From Blastocystis sp. Blastoise (lineage: Eukaryota; Sar; Bigyra; Opalinata; Blastocystidae), in assembly GCA_039096225.1 (NCBI GenBank), contig JBBPEB010000006.1:924501-988500 (forward strand): a stretch of 64,000 bases of DNA. The letters are read 5' to 3'. Positions 42,994-56,662 of the stretch are shown here, in pieces. Numbering within the stretch: position 1 is the stretch's first letter; the number at the start of each line of letters is the position of its first letter. The notes below the pieces were generated by a model. The model was not told the origin of the DNA. It ran no database searches and was given only the letters and a program-made list of their open reading frames with translations. The position numbers were made by a program, and so were the translations under genes.

Positions 42994-44339
42994 TTAAAGA
43001 TTGCATAATTCAACCATATCTTCATATTGTTTTATCTTATGATAAACAGTATAATTAGATAAAGCGATAGGAATTCGTTTAAAATGGCGCATATTAATTT
43101 CAATTGAGAAATCAGGAAATTGTGTTATTCCAGTTCGACTAGATAAAGAATACCATCCAAGCATAACATCATCGAAATGGGATATCTTTTGAATTTGTCG
43201 AAAAAGGTTAACATGGTTTGTAACTACATCTCTTGACATTAATATAGTATAACCAACAATAAATCTAAAAGCATGGGGGAAAATTGACTTGTCAGCACTC
43301 ATATATCTTGTTTGATAATTATATAAAGGAACAAATTTCATATCAGTTCCAGTATACAAATTTATGGAAGGTAAGGTGGGTAAAGAAGAAACAAGTTTAT
43401 TAATATTAAGACAGCAATCATCATCTAATATCATAAAATAATTTGGTTTCTTTGAAAGGAGTACAAATAAATCTTCAACAATCATATCTTTTAATGTGAC
43501 ATTTGTAAATGTATCTACAATGTTTTCTACTATTAAATCATTATATCGTTCTTGTTCTTTCGTGATATTAGGAGAAAGCATCATTTTCTGTTGAGGAATA
43601 GCAATAACATAGTAAATTTGAATTGTAAAGTTCGAAAACATTTTATGAGATAATGATGTTCTTCTAAGAAGTTCACGAATCTTATAGTTTTTCTCACTTG
43701 ATTTTACAAAGATGACCATATCATATAAATCAAATAAATCATGAATATCATCGACTTTAGGAAGTGAATAAAATGTAAAATATAGATTACTTGGAATAGT
43801 ATAATACTTTGTTAAAAATGTAGTTTCATTTTTATTCAAACCAGCTTGAGGATTTCGAACTTGATAATAATACTGGACATCTGAGTATGATGTTGTTGAA
43901 TTTAAATGAATAATCTTTTCATAGAAATAGTCTTTAGAAACTAATGATGTTGGTAGAAAACAGATCTTACCATAAAGTGGTGAAGGGAGTTCAAGATCAC
44001 GTTTCACACCTATTGATCGTTTCGTTGTTGCTATTGCCTATAAGATTTAGATATGCTATAGTTGATCGTTATATATAAAAAATAAAAAGAATATAAACAA
44101 GAGAAAATAAGATAAATTGTGACTTATAAGACAGAATACGAATAATTGAAAATACTTTTGCTTTGTTGATCAGGTCAATAGAATATCTTTGTGTATATCC
44201 TACTAAAGAATATCGATATACTCTTATATAGACAAACGAAATTACTGTTAAACATTTTGTTAATGTTTAGTATGCATGCTTGGAATATAACACACAGAAT
44301 AGGGACAACGAAGAGAAATAATACAATTTTATATATCAT
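42994..44339 (-). CDS. GT31-like (beta-1,3-galactosyltransferase family) type II membrane glycosyltransferase
   Basis: Three exons (44339-44234, 44202-44156, 44037-42994) give 398 residues. The first encodes a short tail and a hydrophobic signal anchor (IVLFLFVVPILCVIF, residues 5-19), typical of Golgi type II enzymes. The lumenal part follows the GT31 order: an acidic YNDLIVENIVDTFTNVTLK block, a DDDCCLN motif (the metal-binding DxD), then a YxSADKSIFPHAFRF segment and a late FDDVMLGWYS motif. It probably transfers a hexose onto a glycoprotein or glycolipid; donor and acceptor cannot be read from sequence. Intron 1 is only ~31 bp (donor GTCTAT) and uncertain; a 19-bp GTATAT donor alternative exists in the same phase. 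Exon 3 alone is beyond doubt. Confidence 0.75.
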
Positions 44340-45681
44340 TTATGTCTATTCAATATGTAAATGGCCACTTTCATTGTGTATAGCAATACAACCAATCATC
44401 AAATTTTCATCATTTTCTAATATGATTTGTTTAATTGGTTATTTATGGAATAAAAATTATTATTTGACCAATAATATTTAAAATCATGGTTTGTCATATA
44501 AACACTCTCGGTGTTTCTGCATTTCTGAAGATTCTTCTTATTTTTGGGAATCTTCTCGATTTCGCAGTAGAGAAAATATCTTATTCAAGAAAATAAATTC
44601 TTACAAAAAATATTGTTGATCCTTTTAACGAAAACTCCTTTAAGGACATAAAACGTTCTTTGGTTTCAAAAAAGTTTTTCTTTTTTTTGGGGATAGAATT
44701 TTGGGAGAAAATTGATCTTGGGATAATTAATGGATGTTAAGAAAGTCTAAATACCTTATCCTAGAAGACAAATTGATCATATTTATTTGGTAATTTTTTT
44801 TGTTTTTTTGCGTCAGTTTTATTATTTTTTCATAATTTCGATTTCATATAATGATTTGCTATTCTTAAATGATGGGAATATATTGATTTTATTTTTATAG
44901 GTAACAAAGGATAATATGTGTTGTTGATATTTAATAAATTAATAACATATTTTAGGGCATGATAAAGATTCATATTTTTCTCTAAGAATTAATTTATTAA
45001 ATTTAGAACTATCAACATGTAGAATGACATCCTCTTAACTGTTTTAATGGCAACGGCTTTTATATCGAATATTTCTGTGATTTGTTAAACTCTTGAAAAA
45101 TTATTTTTGAATATTGTGAAAGATATATGTGGTTAGAAACATATATAAAATACAAGATTCAAGTTATTATTTAAGAATTCACTAGCATACGATTTCAATT
45201 CGATTGAATACAATTTATAAAAAATAGTTGATATACTCTTTTTGAATAAGTTTATTAAGTTGACATAATTAAATGAATAGCAATAATGATTTTTAATGAG
45301 TATCTTGATAATTCTTTAAGTAAAAGAGAGCAATTTTTATAAGAGAATGAATAATTTTTCTTTTTGATAGTATTCTTTAAATATAATGCTATAATAAAAA
45401 TAAAAGAAGAAATTATAAACATAGAGAAGTAAACGCATATTTTGAGTATAAAGAAAACAAATAAATAACACATAAAAAAGAGAAGAAAGAGAAAAGATAA
45501 ACAATAAAAAGTAAGAATGGAAAAGTTCTAAAAAGAAATAAATAGAAATATATATATTTATTTATATATGATAAATAACAATAAAAATAAGAAATTTAGA
45601 AACATCGCAAAAATAAAATTTATATACGTATAAATATTTTTTGTTTTTTCTTTATATAAAGAGTTGCTTGTAAAAGGATTC
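44340..45681. other. A+T-rich intergenic DNA, no gene seen
   Basis: 1.34 kb. Contains the GT31 promoter and the 3' flank of the G-patch gene. Somewhat higher G content around 44500-44740, but no frame with protein-like composition and no RNA gene recognised. Confidence 0.5.
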
Positions 45682-45877
45682 TTATTCTTCATGTTTTTTG
45701 TCTTTATGATGGTGTTTCTTTTCTTTCTTTTCTTTATGATGATGCTTCTTTTCTTTCTTTTCTTCTATACATAATATAGTAGTTAAAATATATAAAGAAG
45801 ACTCATTTATATATATATATACTTTCTTCATCATTTGATACGGGACTATATAAACCTTTCATTCCAAACATATCATC

Positions 45878-45945
<68 letters not shown>

Positions 45946-46742
45946 TATATATATACCAGACATAGGAGTAAGGTCGCCAACATTCACTTTTCCAAAAATG
46001 ACATTTTTATCTTCTTCACTATATCCCTGAACATTCTTATTACGAAGAAATCTGGAATACCTAGATTAATATCATTATTAATATAAATGATCCATAGACT
46101 AATAAATTATATATATACTATAATAATAATAAATATATACTTATGTCTAACAACACATGGTTTTTCTTTATTTTCTTCTTCTTTATTATTCTTATGATGA
46201 TGATGACCATGTTTCTTTGATTTCTTTTCGACATCCAAAGTCTTCTTCACTGTAGCTATATATAATAATAATGTTTATAAACATAATAATAATAAGTATA
46301 ATAAAAAATAAAAAATAAACAACAATAATAACTTACATTGATAAGCATTAGAAAGATTCTTTAAAACATCATCAAATCCAGCGATAGTAGTCAGAAATCC
46401 AGCATTGGCAAGATCACCTTCAAAGTTACCCAAACCTAAAAAAACATATTCATAAAAAAAAACAACTATAAATCAAATTATTAAATCTATACTATATTGT
46501 ATTTATGAATAAAAAATACAGACAAACCATAAATATATTCAAAATAATAATATACCAAGATTCTCTTGACGAACAGCAGCTCTAATGTGTGTAGTAGTAC
46601 CAGTTCCATCTTTACCTAATCCTTCACCTTCTTTCCATCCCATTTGTTTCATCATTTTAAATCCAAAAGACTTATCGGCATTTTTCAACCAAGCTTTGTT
46701 CTGAGTACCACCCAAAGACATTAAAACTTGCTCAGCAGACAT
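45682..46742 (-). CDS. PINX1: PINX1-like G-patch protein
   Basis: Six exons (46742-46556, 46435-46337, 46255-46141, 46060-45957, 45876-45823, 45764-45682) give 213 residues. The start resembles PINX1/Pxr1: an NKAWLKNADKSFGFKMMKQMGWKEGEGLG stretch is the G-patch, whose glycines activate DEAH helicases such as Prp43. LGNFEGDLANAGF and ITIAGFDDVL-like segments follow, then a YSRFLRNKNVQGYSEEDKNVIFGK block matching the RMRHNK...DLACIFG region of PINX1. The tail is a repeated Lys/Glu/His string (EKKEKKHHH twice), likely nucleolar targeting. Expected role: nucleolar ribosomal-RNA and snoRNA maturation, possibly telomerase inhibition. An intron near 45880-45945 contains an (ATA)n run. Confidence 0.85.
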
Positions 46743-47045
46743 AATTCCTAAATACACTTTATAACGATAGAAATACTCCTTTATTAAAATTGCTGATTTG
46801 TTTATTAGCCACTTTTCTTCACTGGTTTTTTATATTCCATTACTAATAAAACAAAAATAATCATGATTATAGACTTACTCTTTCTTTAGACAGAAAGTAT
46901 AATCCCGTGAATTTCTCGTTATGAATACTGCGAATTCAAAAATATTCATAAATTTATATTATTTTTCTGAAAACAGTTTTAAAAGAATATTAATAAATTT
47001 GTTTATTGATTCCTTATTTCATATTTCCAGATTTAATTATATAGA
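46743..47045. promoter_or_regulatory. Divergent promoter between PINX1-like gene and SmG
   Basis: 303 bp between two divergent start codons. It contains AATCCCGTGAATTTCTCG near 46901, a variant of the GC-rich motif common in this window. No known element recognised. Confidence 0.45.
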
Positions 47046-47325
47046 ATGCGTAGAGAAGCTCTCCCTGAACTTACTAGATATTTAGAAAAGAACGTTTCTA
47101 TTAAACTCAATGCTAATCGTCAAGTTAGTGGAAAACTTCGTGGTTTTGATGCTTATATGAATATTGTATTAGAATCTGCTATTGAAGAAGTCTCTCCAAC
47201 TGAAAGACATCCTATGGATACTGTTGTATGTTTTTTCATTTAAAAATCAATATTTATTATTCTTTCTCTAGGTTGTTCGTGGTGCAAGTGTAATTCAAAT
47301 GGAATGTCTTGATCCTTTAAATTAA
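47046..47325 (+). CDS. SNRPG: Small nuclear ribonucleoprotein G (SmG)
   Basis: Two exons (47046-47225, 47272-47325) give 77 residues, the normal SmG size. Sm motif 1 reads LEKNVSIKLNANRQVSGKLRGFDAYMNIVLE, with the Gly-x-Leu-Arg-Gly-Phe-Asp signature and the Asn that contacts RNA. Motif 2 is VVRGASVIQME. As part of the heptameric Sm ring it binds U1, U2, U4 and U5 snRNAs, consistent with an intron-rich genome. The intron is GTATGT...CTCTAG. An in-frame upstream extension is absent, which fixes the ATG. Confidence 0.95.
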
Positions 47326-48638
47326 TTTTTGTTGTATTTAATTATCTGTTTCTTCTTCTTTTTTTAATCTATTGCATTGTTGTAGGTTTTTAACAATTTT
47401 AAATATTTGTCTTTAGTTCAATAATATTAAAAAAATCAATCTATGATGAAAATCAAGATAATGAACAAATTAATTCTCTTTTTTAATAATAATTCTTTCT
47501 ACGATTAATACAACATCATATTGAATACATTTATGGATACATTATTCATTAAACATTCTTTTTAGATAAACTACTTTATTTGTCTTATTCTTACATAGTA
47601 ATATCATTATATTAAGCATTAATTACTATTTGATAGATTTAAATAAACGAAAACATTATTATGAGGCTAACAGTACACATAATATGCATTTATATATAAC
47701 ACTGAATTTAGTCTATATATATATATTATATATTATCATTTACAAAGCAAAGATTATGTAGTAGAATTATAAAAAAATAAAATGAAATAATTATCTTTTT
47801 TTTTATATATTTGTAAGATAGTATAAATAGTACAATCATATAATAGAATCTATACGTTTAATATAGTTTTATGAAGAAGAAACTCGGTAGCAATAAATAT
47901 ATGATAAAAGATAATCTTTAAATAAATGAAAACACTTAGAATTGCTGAAAATAAAATAAAAGAAAGAAAGGAGTATACATTCGTTACAATTATTTTGTTT
48001 TTTTTCCATAAAAGAGTTCATTCTTGATCCAACAATCAAGCAACTAGGAACAAATACAAATCATGAAGAGATCCTAGGGCTTCTCTGTAGTCAAAATGAA
48101 CTTTTTATTTTTTTTTGTATCAGGAAATATCACATTTCAATAATCAGTTAAGAATTATTTCATGAAATAGAAGCAATGAATTTACAATTAATACATCAAT
48201 TGTTTTGGCCTTCGAGATTACTTTTTAATAATTCATATCTGACTTTTTTCATAAGTTTAAAATAAGTTTTTCTTCAAATACATATGAAAAATATGAATTT
48301 TATATACTACTAGAATAGAATTAAGATGAAACAAGATATAAATAAAAGAAAAACAAAAAATAATGAACACATTTCAGTCAATTTCAGTTTCTATATTTTC
48401 ATAAAAATTACTGGATATATGCTGATAATTTGATTTTTTCCTCAAAAATAACTTTAGAAAAAGAGGAAGAAAAAAAATTAAAATAGCTGTTTCTTTTTCT
48501 TGACAGATTTTATTTTGGAATTGTTTATATTAAACATATGAGTAATAGAGATAAATATGATTTATGTATGATGAGTATACATATATGTATTAGTGGTATA
48601 TAGCAAATGTATCGAGTTCTTTTAATCCAGCAAATAGC
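47326..48638. other. A+T-rich intergenic DNA with one GC-richer patch
   Basis: 1.3 kb without a supported gene. At 48030-48110 a less A/T-rich stretch has complementary CTAGGA (48044-48049) and TCCTAG (48072-48077) and ends in a T-run, which could be a small Pol III RNA; no known RNA family was recognised. Confidence 0.4.
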
Positions 48639-49050
48639 ATGAGTGACTTGTTGAATCGATTTAAGCAGAGTCATTCCGGATATCTAAAACAGCAAATGAG
48701 ACGTAGAAACACTATTGTTTATAAGGATGTCTACTGTGAAGTCCAAGTAAATTTGCTTTATCCATATATTTTCAGAATAATATAATTCAAATATGCATAT
48801 CATGATTTATATTATGCAAATATGATATATATGTTATATATAGAATGATACGCTAACAGTTTATGAAGATGAAGATGAACGAGACGAAATTTGTTCTATT
48901 AGATTCATCGATGTTGATCAAATCACACATAATGTATATAAGTTATTTATTTAATTAATTAATATATATTTTAGAAATCTGAAGGTTTCTTTGATTTGTT
49001 GTTAAATGATGGTGATGACGAACGTTTTTATACTGAAAATGATAATGACG

Positions 49051-49083
<33 letters not shown>

Positions 49084-51393
49084 ATATGAATATATCAGTG
49101 TTTCATGTATTTAGCTGAAGAATCGTTTATTATATATATAAATAGTTGACATAATATTTGATTATATTTTTTTTCTTAAAATACTAGTTTTTCTTTTTCT
49201 TCTTATTATAATTATGATTATATTTATGAATCTAATTCGATAATAATTCTTTTAGTTATCTAATTGGCTGATAGCCATGCAAGGAGGACGTAGTTATGCG
49301 AAAACATATCAAGATAAGAAGAAACGAGTATATATCTATAATGAATACTGATTATTATTATGTATAATGTTTACTAATATTATTATTATTATCATTATTG
49401 TTTTGATTATGAATAGAAAAGTTATTATTCTCGTGATGCAGACTTAAGTATCCCTTTAGAAATCGACTGTATATATTATTATTATTCTATAGATATTTAA
49501 TATTCTATATATATTATTAATATTATATATACACTATTTTTTTATTATTATGTCTATATTTAATATTATGTATTTTCTTTTTAATATTCTATATATGACA
49601 TAGTATTATATATATATATATAGCGGATATAGAAGAAGAGGAGGGTATGAATATCGACAGTCCTCATCCTCCTTTATTTGATTCTATAAATAATTACGGG
49701 GATTCCTTGTTACCGATTGCTTATGATGATTTTTATCGGTTGATTGATAGTGACTCTGACGGGATGGAATATGATCTCTCTTGGGATGGTGATGATAGTG
49801 AAGATGAAAATGATAAAGAAATGAACGAAAGTATATAGAATAAGTTTTAATAATATGTATAATAATAATAAATATAATAAGTATTATATATATAGTTAAT
49901 AATATTATATACGATTTGCAGTCACGTGAGATCTCCCTCGATGACACAGAGTCGTTCGGAACTGACTACTTTGGTGTTTGTGCTTCTAGAGTATCTATTA
50001 TCTATTATTATTATTATTATTTTTTGATGTATATTTATTATATATATATATGTATATATATACTACTACTTCATTCTAAAGAATGTTCCATCGCATATGG
50101 AGGATACGTTCGTTTGTGAACCGAATTTAACGCAACGATTGAAGGATTATCAAGAAGAACGCAATGTTCATAAAGAACTACCAAGTCGAGTTGTATATAT
50201 ATATTATTATGATTATTTATTATTATTATTGTTTATTATTATTGTTTATTATTATTATTGTTTATTATTATTATTGTTTATTATTATTATTATTATACAT
50301 ATATTTATATTATACTACTATATAGGCCGAATGGTCCAGTTACGCGAATCAGCCTACTCAGCGGTTTACTGCACTTTTTGCTATGTATATATATATACAT
50401 ATATATATATCTATATTATATATATATATTATATATATATTATATATATACATATATTATATATATTATATATATTATGTGTATAAATATAAATATAGTT
50501 TTGATGGTCATGGCGGGAAAGGATGTAGTACATTTTGCCGGGAACACTTGGTAGAAACATTCGCTGAAGTATATGACAATCAAAAGGGAAATCTTAATGG
50601 GTATATATATAAGTTTTATTATTATATATATATATCGTTTTTAATATTATTATATATATATATCGTTTTTAATATTATTATTATAAATATCGTTTTTAAT
50701 ATTATTATTATATATATGTTTTATTATTATTATATATATGTTTTATTATTATTATATATAGGAAAACAATAATGAAATCGTTATTTTCGTCTTTAGAGCA
50801 GAAAGTGGAACAGATGTGCTTACAACAGGGGTGCCTAGATGGAACCACGGGTATATATACATATATATACATATATATATACATACTATTATATATATAC
50901 TATATATATATATAGCTACTATTTGTTTAATTGATAATAACTTTTTATTTATTGGAAATGTTGGAGATAGCGAAGGATATTTATATAATGATGGTAAAGC
51001 TATTGAATTGACTGAAATTCATAATATGGATAACCGCGGGGAAAGAGATCGTATTGAACGAGCTGGAGGATGGATACGAATCTGTAAAGATTCTCGTAAC
51101 AGTCGTAAAGGATCCCTTTCTGGTTCCAGCTCCCTCTCGTCCTCCTCGTATACATCTATTGATAAGGGGTATATTAATGGATGCTTATTGGTGTCTCGCA
51201 GTCTGGGAGACATTGGCAACAAAATGATTGGATATCAGTACAATAATAACCTTGCCTGGCCCAATAGCATGAGAGAACGAGAGGGAATTGAGGGATTTAA
51301 GGGTGACGTCATCTCCTCCGTACCTTATATTAAGTATATATTAATATTTATGGTAATAATAATATTTATAATAATAATATTAATAATAATATT

Positions 51394-51467
<74 letters not shown>

Positions 51468-51933
51468 TAGTATTTATAATAATAATAAATATAAACATAA
51501 TAAACATATTCATACTCTATAGAAAAGAGAAAAAGGAATGCGACTGTATTCTTCTCGCTTCTGACGGCCTCTGGGATGTTATTGATCCTGGATTCTGTCT
51601 GAAATTAGCTAAAAAACTATTCAGCATCTATAATAATCCGGAGGTATATATATGAATATTATATATGCCTATGTTTATAAATAATGATTATTATATATAT
51701 AATAAATAGTTTTATTTTAGAATAATTATATTGTATATTCATAATAAATAGTTTTCTTTATAAATAATTAGTATTATATATAATTCATATAATTATTTGT
51801 TATTTCGTAGATGGTGTGCCTCCGATTGGTCTATTATGTGACACATATATTGCATAGTGATGACAACGTCACCGTCATCTTTATCACTATCCCCGGACTC
51901 AAACGAAATAAAAGCATGATTTTTCCTTATTAA
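48639..51933 (+). CDS. PH domain fused to PP2C-type protein phosphatase
   Basis: Fourteen exons (48639-48746, 48844-48933, 48975-49049, 49256-49327, 49417-49468, 49624-49830, 49896-49990, 50082-50192, 50326-50384, 50499-50600, 50762-50850, 50916-51333, 51523-51643, 51811-51933) give 573 residues. Residues about 13-110 have pleckstrin-homology features (HSGYLKQQ, VYCEVQNDTLTVYED, and a final helix with NWLIAMQ). An acidic linker follows. From about residue 225 the PP2C motifs appear in order: SHMEDTFV, FDGHGG, GNVGDSEGYL, LLVSRSLGD, ASDGLWD and SDDNVTVIF. Metal-binding Asp residues are present. The PH domain should bring this Mg/Mn-dependent Ser/Thr phosphatase to phosphoinositides. Introns are full of (TAT)n and (AAT)n. 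Confidence 0.9.
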
Positions 51934-52717
51934 ATACATTTATATATATATATAATTCTTTTTTTCTTTATTATATATATATATATATATAAATTCATGC
52001 TTTTTAAAAATAAATACCACGTAATTCTAGATATATATCTATTATATACTACTCATTATATATATATATGTATCTTTTTTCTATGTTATATATATATATA
52101 TATATATATAGATCCATCTTTTTATTATTATTGTAATATTTTAGTTGCTTTGCCACTGTATATATATATGCAATGTTTTTTTCATGTTTTTCATGCTGTT
52201 TTGTTGGTTTCCAAATGAATTTAGAATAAAAAACAAAAATTATTTACAAAAGAAAAACTCCACAAAATATGTCGCATATCAGGAATTCATTATCTTTCAT
52301 AAATGTATACTGAATCGCCAATTTTATAAGCAATCACAATCTTACATAGAATCTTTTGTATGTTTTTCATACTGTACCAGAATGATGACCATACACAGAA
52401 AAAATATATTTTAATATTTAACAAAAGCATAAAGTTTCCATAAATTTAAAAAAAAGACTCAAAAAAAGGAGTTGACAGAAAAGACTTTCACAATTCTAAT
52501 CATAAGAAAATATCATAAATCCCGCAAAACCATGAATATTACCGCGAATATTTTTTCCAGAATATCTGTGTCTCTTAAAGTGGAACTGAAAACTCACTTC
52601 GAGTTTAGTGTTTGAAAAAAATCTTTTAAATTTCTCTATAATTCATCACGAAAAATACCTTCAAGTATTTTTTTTCTTCTTTTCATTATATTAGAACACT
52701 ATTAATCTATATTAGCA
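51934..52717. other. A+T-rich intergenic DNA
   Basis: 784 bp between the phosphatase and the SAPS-like gene. Contains TCCCGCAAAACC and TTACCGCGAATATT near 52520-52550, GC-rich words of the type discussed in the findings. No gene seen. Confidence 0.45.
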
Positions 52718-54098
52718 ATGGAAATGATCAATGATAATAAACAATCTCCTACTGATCAACAGAATTTTGATATCAAGGATCTGAATAAAATATGCAATCC
52801 ACCAGAAGGATTTGTTGAAGAAATCAGTGATTTTAATAGTCAACAAAGCCAGTTAAACCAGAAAACAGATCTAAATGATACAGCTCTTGATTACAGAGAG
52901 AGTTTAAAAGCTACTTATGACGATGTACATAGAATTATTAATATTTTTACGAATCTAAACTATATAACTATCTTACTTTCAATTATAGTGGCTAGGAGAG
53001 ACTCGTGATGCACTTATAGACGAAATGCTAAAGTTAGAAGAACCAAGATTCTCTATTTCTATGGTCGAATATATACAATCAGTATATATTTTTATTTCTA
53101 TTTTTATTTTTTGTTTCTATATATATGATTTTTATTATATATATATATATATATGAATTTTTTATTATAACATATTTTTGTTTTGTATATGTGACTTTAT
53201 AAATATACATATATATAATGTTATATGTATATATATATATAGAAAAATGTGCTTAATGCCTTATTGTATTTCTTACTTCATGAAAAAAATGATAATGGTA
53301 TCTATTAATAGTTATATTCTATATTTAAATAATATCTATTTTATCATAAATATATAGAACAGTTAGAAGCTAAAATCATAGAAAACTCACAAAAAGTCTC
53401 TGTATATATATATAGTTTATTATTTCTAAACAGTAATTTGAGATAATTATATTTTTATTATTAATATATATATATAGTATTTTCTTAGTTCTTCTGTAGA
53501 GAGTGCTCGATTATTATTAGAATCAGAAGGAGATTATATTATTACCACATTACTTGATGTATATATATACTATAATTATTATTAAATAGCATTATCTTAT
53601 ATATATATATATCATTATTTTTATTTTAAATATTTTCTATATATATATATGTATGTATATATCCCCTATATTTAGCGTCTTTGTCTTCCCTCCCCTTCGC
53701 CGTCTATTTACCATATCGTGGGTGTATTGACGTTCTTTATTGAAGTGGATCCCAATCATACTCTTCCTTATGTGACCAAATTACATGTATATATATATAT
53801 ATATATATTATTATTATTATTTATTATTATATATAATAATATTATTATATATATATTATATATATATAATACTTAGAATAAATAATAATACTATTCTATA
53901 TATATAGTTATCTCATTTATTATCGTTACTCCCTCTGGGGGTTATTCATGATTTTATTCTTTTATTATATGTATATCCCTCAATTGAAGATGATTCTACT
54001 GGATATAAATATAACGTAAGTGATAAAATATTAGAGAATTATATAAATAAATTGGTTGATATAAATATAATTAAATTACTCACAGTCCGGTTTACATC

Positions 54099-54133
<35 letters not shown>

Positions 54134-55540
54134 TAAATACTATTATAGCTTCTATACTTTATAATAAGTTCGTTATTATGATATATATATATATATAGAA
54201 ATAAATTTTCTTACACAGAGCGTTCAGACACGTGCCAACTGTTTATCAGTGTGATGACGCAGCTCTGTACGAAAGAATGCTACAAGAAACTAGTAGATTT
54301 ATATAATAATCCTTCTTTCGTGGATACTTTATTTCAGGCCTGGATAACCACGGGGAAACAGTCTCACGAATCTGTTGATTCTCTTGAAGTAACATTATAT
54401 CGAAATCAATTATCGGAAGCTGTTCAAATATATATATATATATAACTTTATCATTCTTATTTATATTGATTACTTCATGAATATATTGCTAAGAAAATGA
54501 TTAATAATTATTTGGTTTACATATATATATATATATATTAATCAGAAATTAAATATTTTTTTTATAATTTTCTTTTATTATTATTTATGAATCTATAATT
54601 TATACTATTGTCTATATATAATATATATATTATATATACTCTATAAATTTAGTGTATATATATTATATATATATCTACTCTATATACAATATAGATGTTC
54701 TTCTATTACCTGTTATATCCTATAATAAATGTACCCCCTCCAACGAGACCGAATCAAATATTTGGACTCACAGAAGACATACCGGTATATATATATATAT
54801 ATTGATTATTATATATATATTATTGATTATTATCTATATATTTTTGATTATTATAAATATTATTGATTATTATATATATTTGATTATTATATATATATTA
54901 TTGATTAATATATATATTATTGATTAATATATATATTTATTGGATTATTATATAATGATACTATTTTTATGGTTTATATAGAGAATATTATTATTTTTAT
55001 AGTCTCTATTTATATATACATATATCATTTTGTATACATATAGAAGAAAAATTTACTGTATGCATTAAAAGATGTTATATCTTCCTATTTATTTCCCTAT
55101 TTACACGACTTTTATGACTTAATCGCTGGATATATTCCCGCGGATATCATGGAATTCTCAAAAATAGGTAGTGATCCAAAATTATTCAACAAAAGTTGGG
55201 GTCATATAAATACATATACTCATTCGCTTATTATCATACTTTTATATGCACTTCAAATTATTACTAGTATATAAATATATAATATTTTTTGCAACATGAT
55301 TATTTGTAGATTTAATTATTATATATTTATATAACAATGCAATTATTTTATAATTGTATAACGATATAGTTATTAAATATATATATATAGAAGATCAAGA
55401 ATCGATACGTCCCCCACGCGTCATCATTCAAGGAATAGTATTCCTACTATTTGCATATCCAAAAGCGAATATTATTAATAGAACAATTGTGGATATATTT
55501 GTATATATCTTTATGAGAAAATGTGACTATATTATTTATG

Positions 55541-55575
<35 letters not shown>

Positions 55576-55665
55576 ATATACATACATATATATACATATA
55601 TATAGCATTTCTTAAAAGAAACTAATTTTATTGAAACATGTGATTATTATTATCATGATTTTAAT

Positions 55666-55751
<86 letters not shown>

Positions 55752-55961
55752 CAATAAGACATCATATTCGAATTATGGTAAATTTCTTTTATTTATATTC
55801 ACATATAAATTCAAAACAAAAAGAAATGAATGAATTGCGTTCCCTCCATCCTTGTTTTACCGCGCTTTATCAACAGTGCGCGCTTGATGCGATAAGAGAT
55901 TATTATTCCATTAATTGTGTTCCCATAGATATTGGTGATAATACTTATATTGCTAATGATG

Positions 55962-56032
<71 letters not shown>

Positions 56033-56318
56033 TAACAGATCAACAATTAGGTGAATATTGTCAATCCACAAATTGCTATGATATTGAGTATATATATACA
56101 TAACTATATATACTATATATATACCATTTTTTATCTATAGAAGTGAATTCGCAAAATCAATTGGCTTTTTATGTATATGAATATTATTATTTAATAATAA
56201 ATCTATTTATTATTTTATTTTAATTCTATAGTGGATAGAAATGGAGATGAGATGTAGTTCTTTCATATACTCATGTATTTATATCACTATTCAGAAATCA
56301 TTTCCTTGTGCCAATTAG
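52718..56318 (+). CDS. SAPS-family (PP6 regulatory subunit-like) protein
   Basis: At least fifteen short exons. The first are 52718-52924, 52989-53081, 53243-53297, 53358-53401, 53478-53558, 53676-53786, 53908-54098 and 54197-~54410. Later ones include 54695-54784, 55044-55266, 55391-~55500 and 56232-56318; those in between are less certain. The helical, Leu-rich product (LIDEMLKLEEPRFSISMVEY, NVLNALLYFLLHEK, IVGVLTFFIEVDPN, LENYINKLVDINIIKLL, LLYALKDVISSYLFPYL) follows the order of SAPS/PPP6R proteins, which tether the Sit4/PP6 catalytic phosphatase and look like armadillo-like solenoids. There is no single diagnostic motif, so the call is tentative. The frame remains open through all clear exons and ends at TAG 56316-56318. 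Confidence 0.5.
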
Positions 56319-56492
56319 TCATTTATTATTTAAAAAACATCTTTCTTTGCTTATAATCAATTTGAAGTTCTGAACTTATAAACTTGATTTTGTTATTCAT
56401 TGCTTTTAAAAATAAATATAATAAAAAGAATAAAAATATTTAAAAAAAAAATAAAAATTTAAATATTTTAAAAAATTAAAAATTTAAAAAAT

Positions 56493-56566
56493 TGCTCCTA
56501 TTGGGGGTTGAACCCAAGACCTTCGGTACATAAGACCAACGCTCTAACCAACTGAGCTATAAGAGC
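56493..56566 (-). tRNA. tRNA-Ile (TAT)
   Basis: Minus strand: acceptor GCTCTTA/TAGGAGC (one G-T pair), D arm GCTCAGTTGGTTAGAGC, anticodon stem TTGGT/ACCGA around CTTATGT with anticodon TAT at 56532-56530, and T arm TTGGGTTCAACCCCCAA. Discriminator A; no intron, which is notable because nuclear tRNA-Ile(UAU) often has one. T-rich DNA follows. Confidence 0.93.
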
Positions 56567-56662
56567 TTTCTGGCAATAATTTCTCCATACGATCTTTCAA
56601 CTTCATTCATTTTCATTCAAAATATCACGAGAAAATATATATACCTTCCTAACAAACATGAA

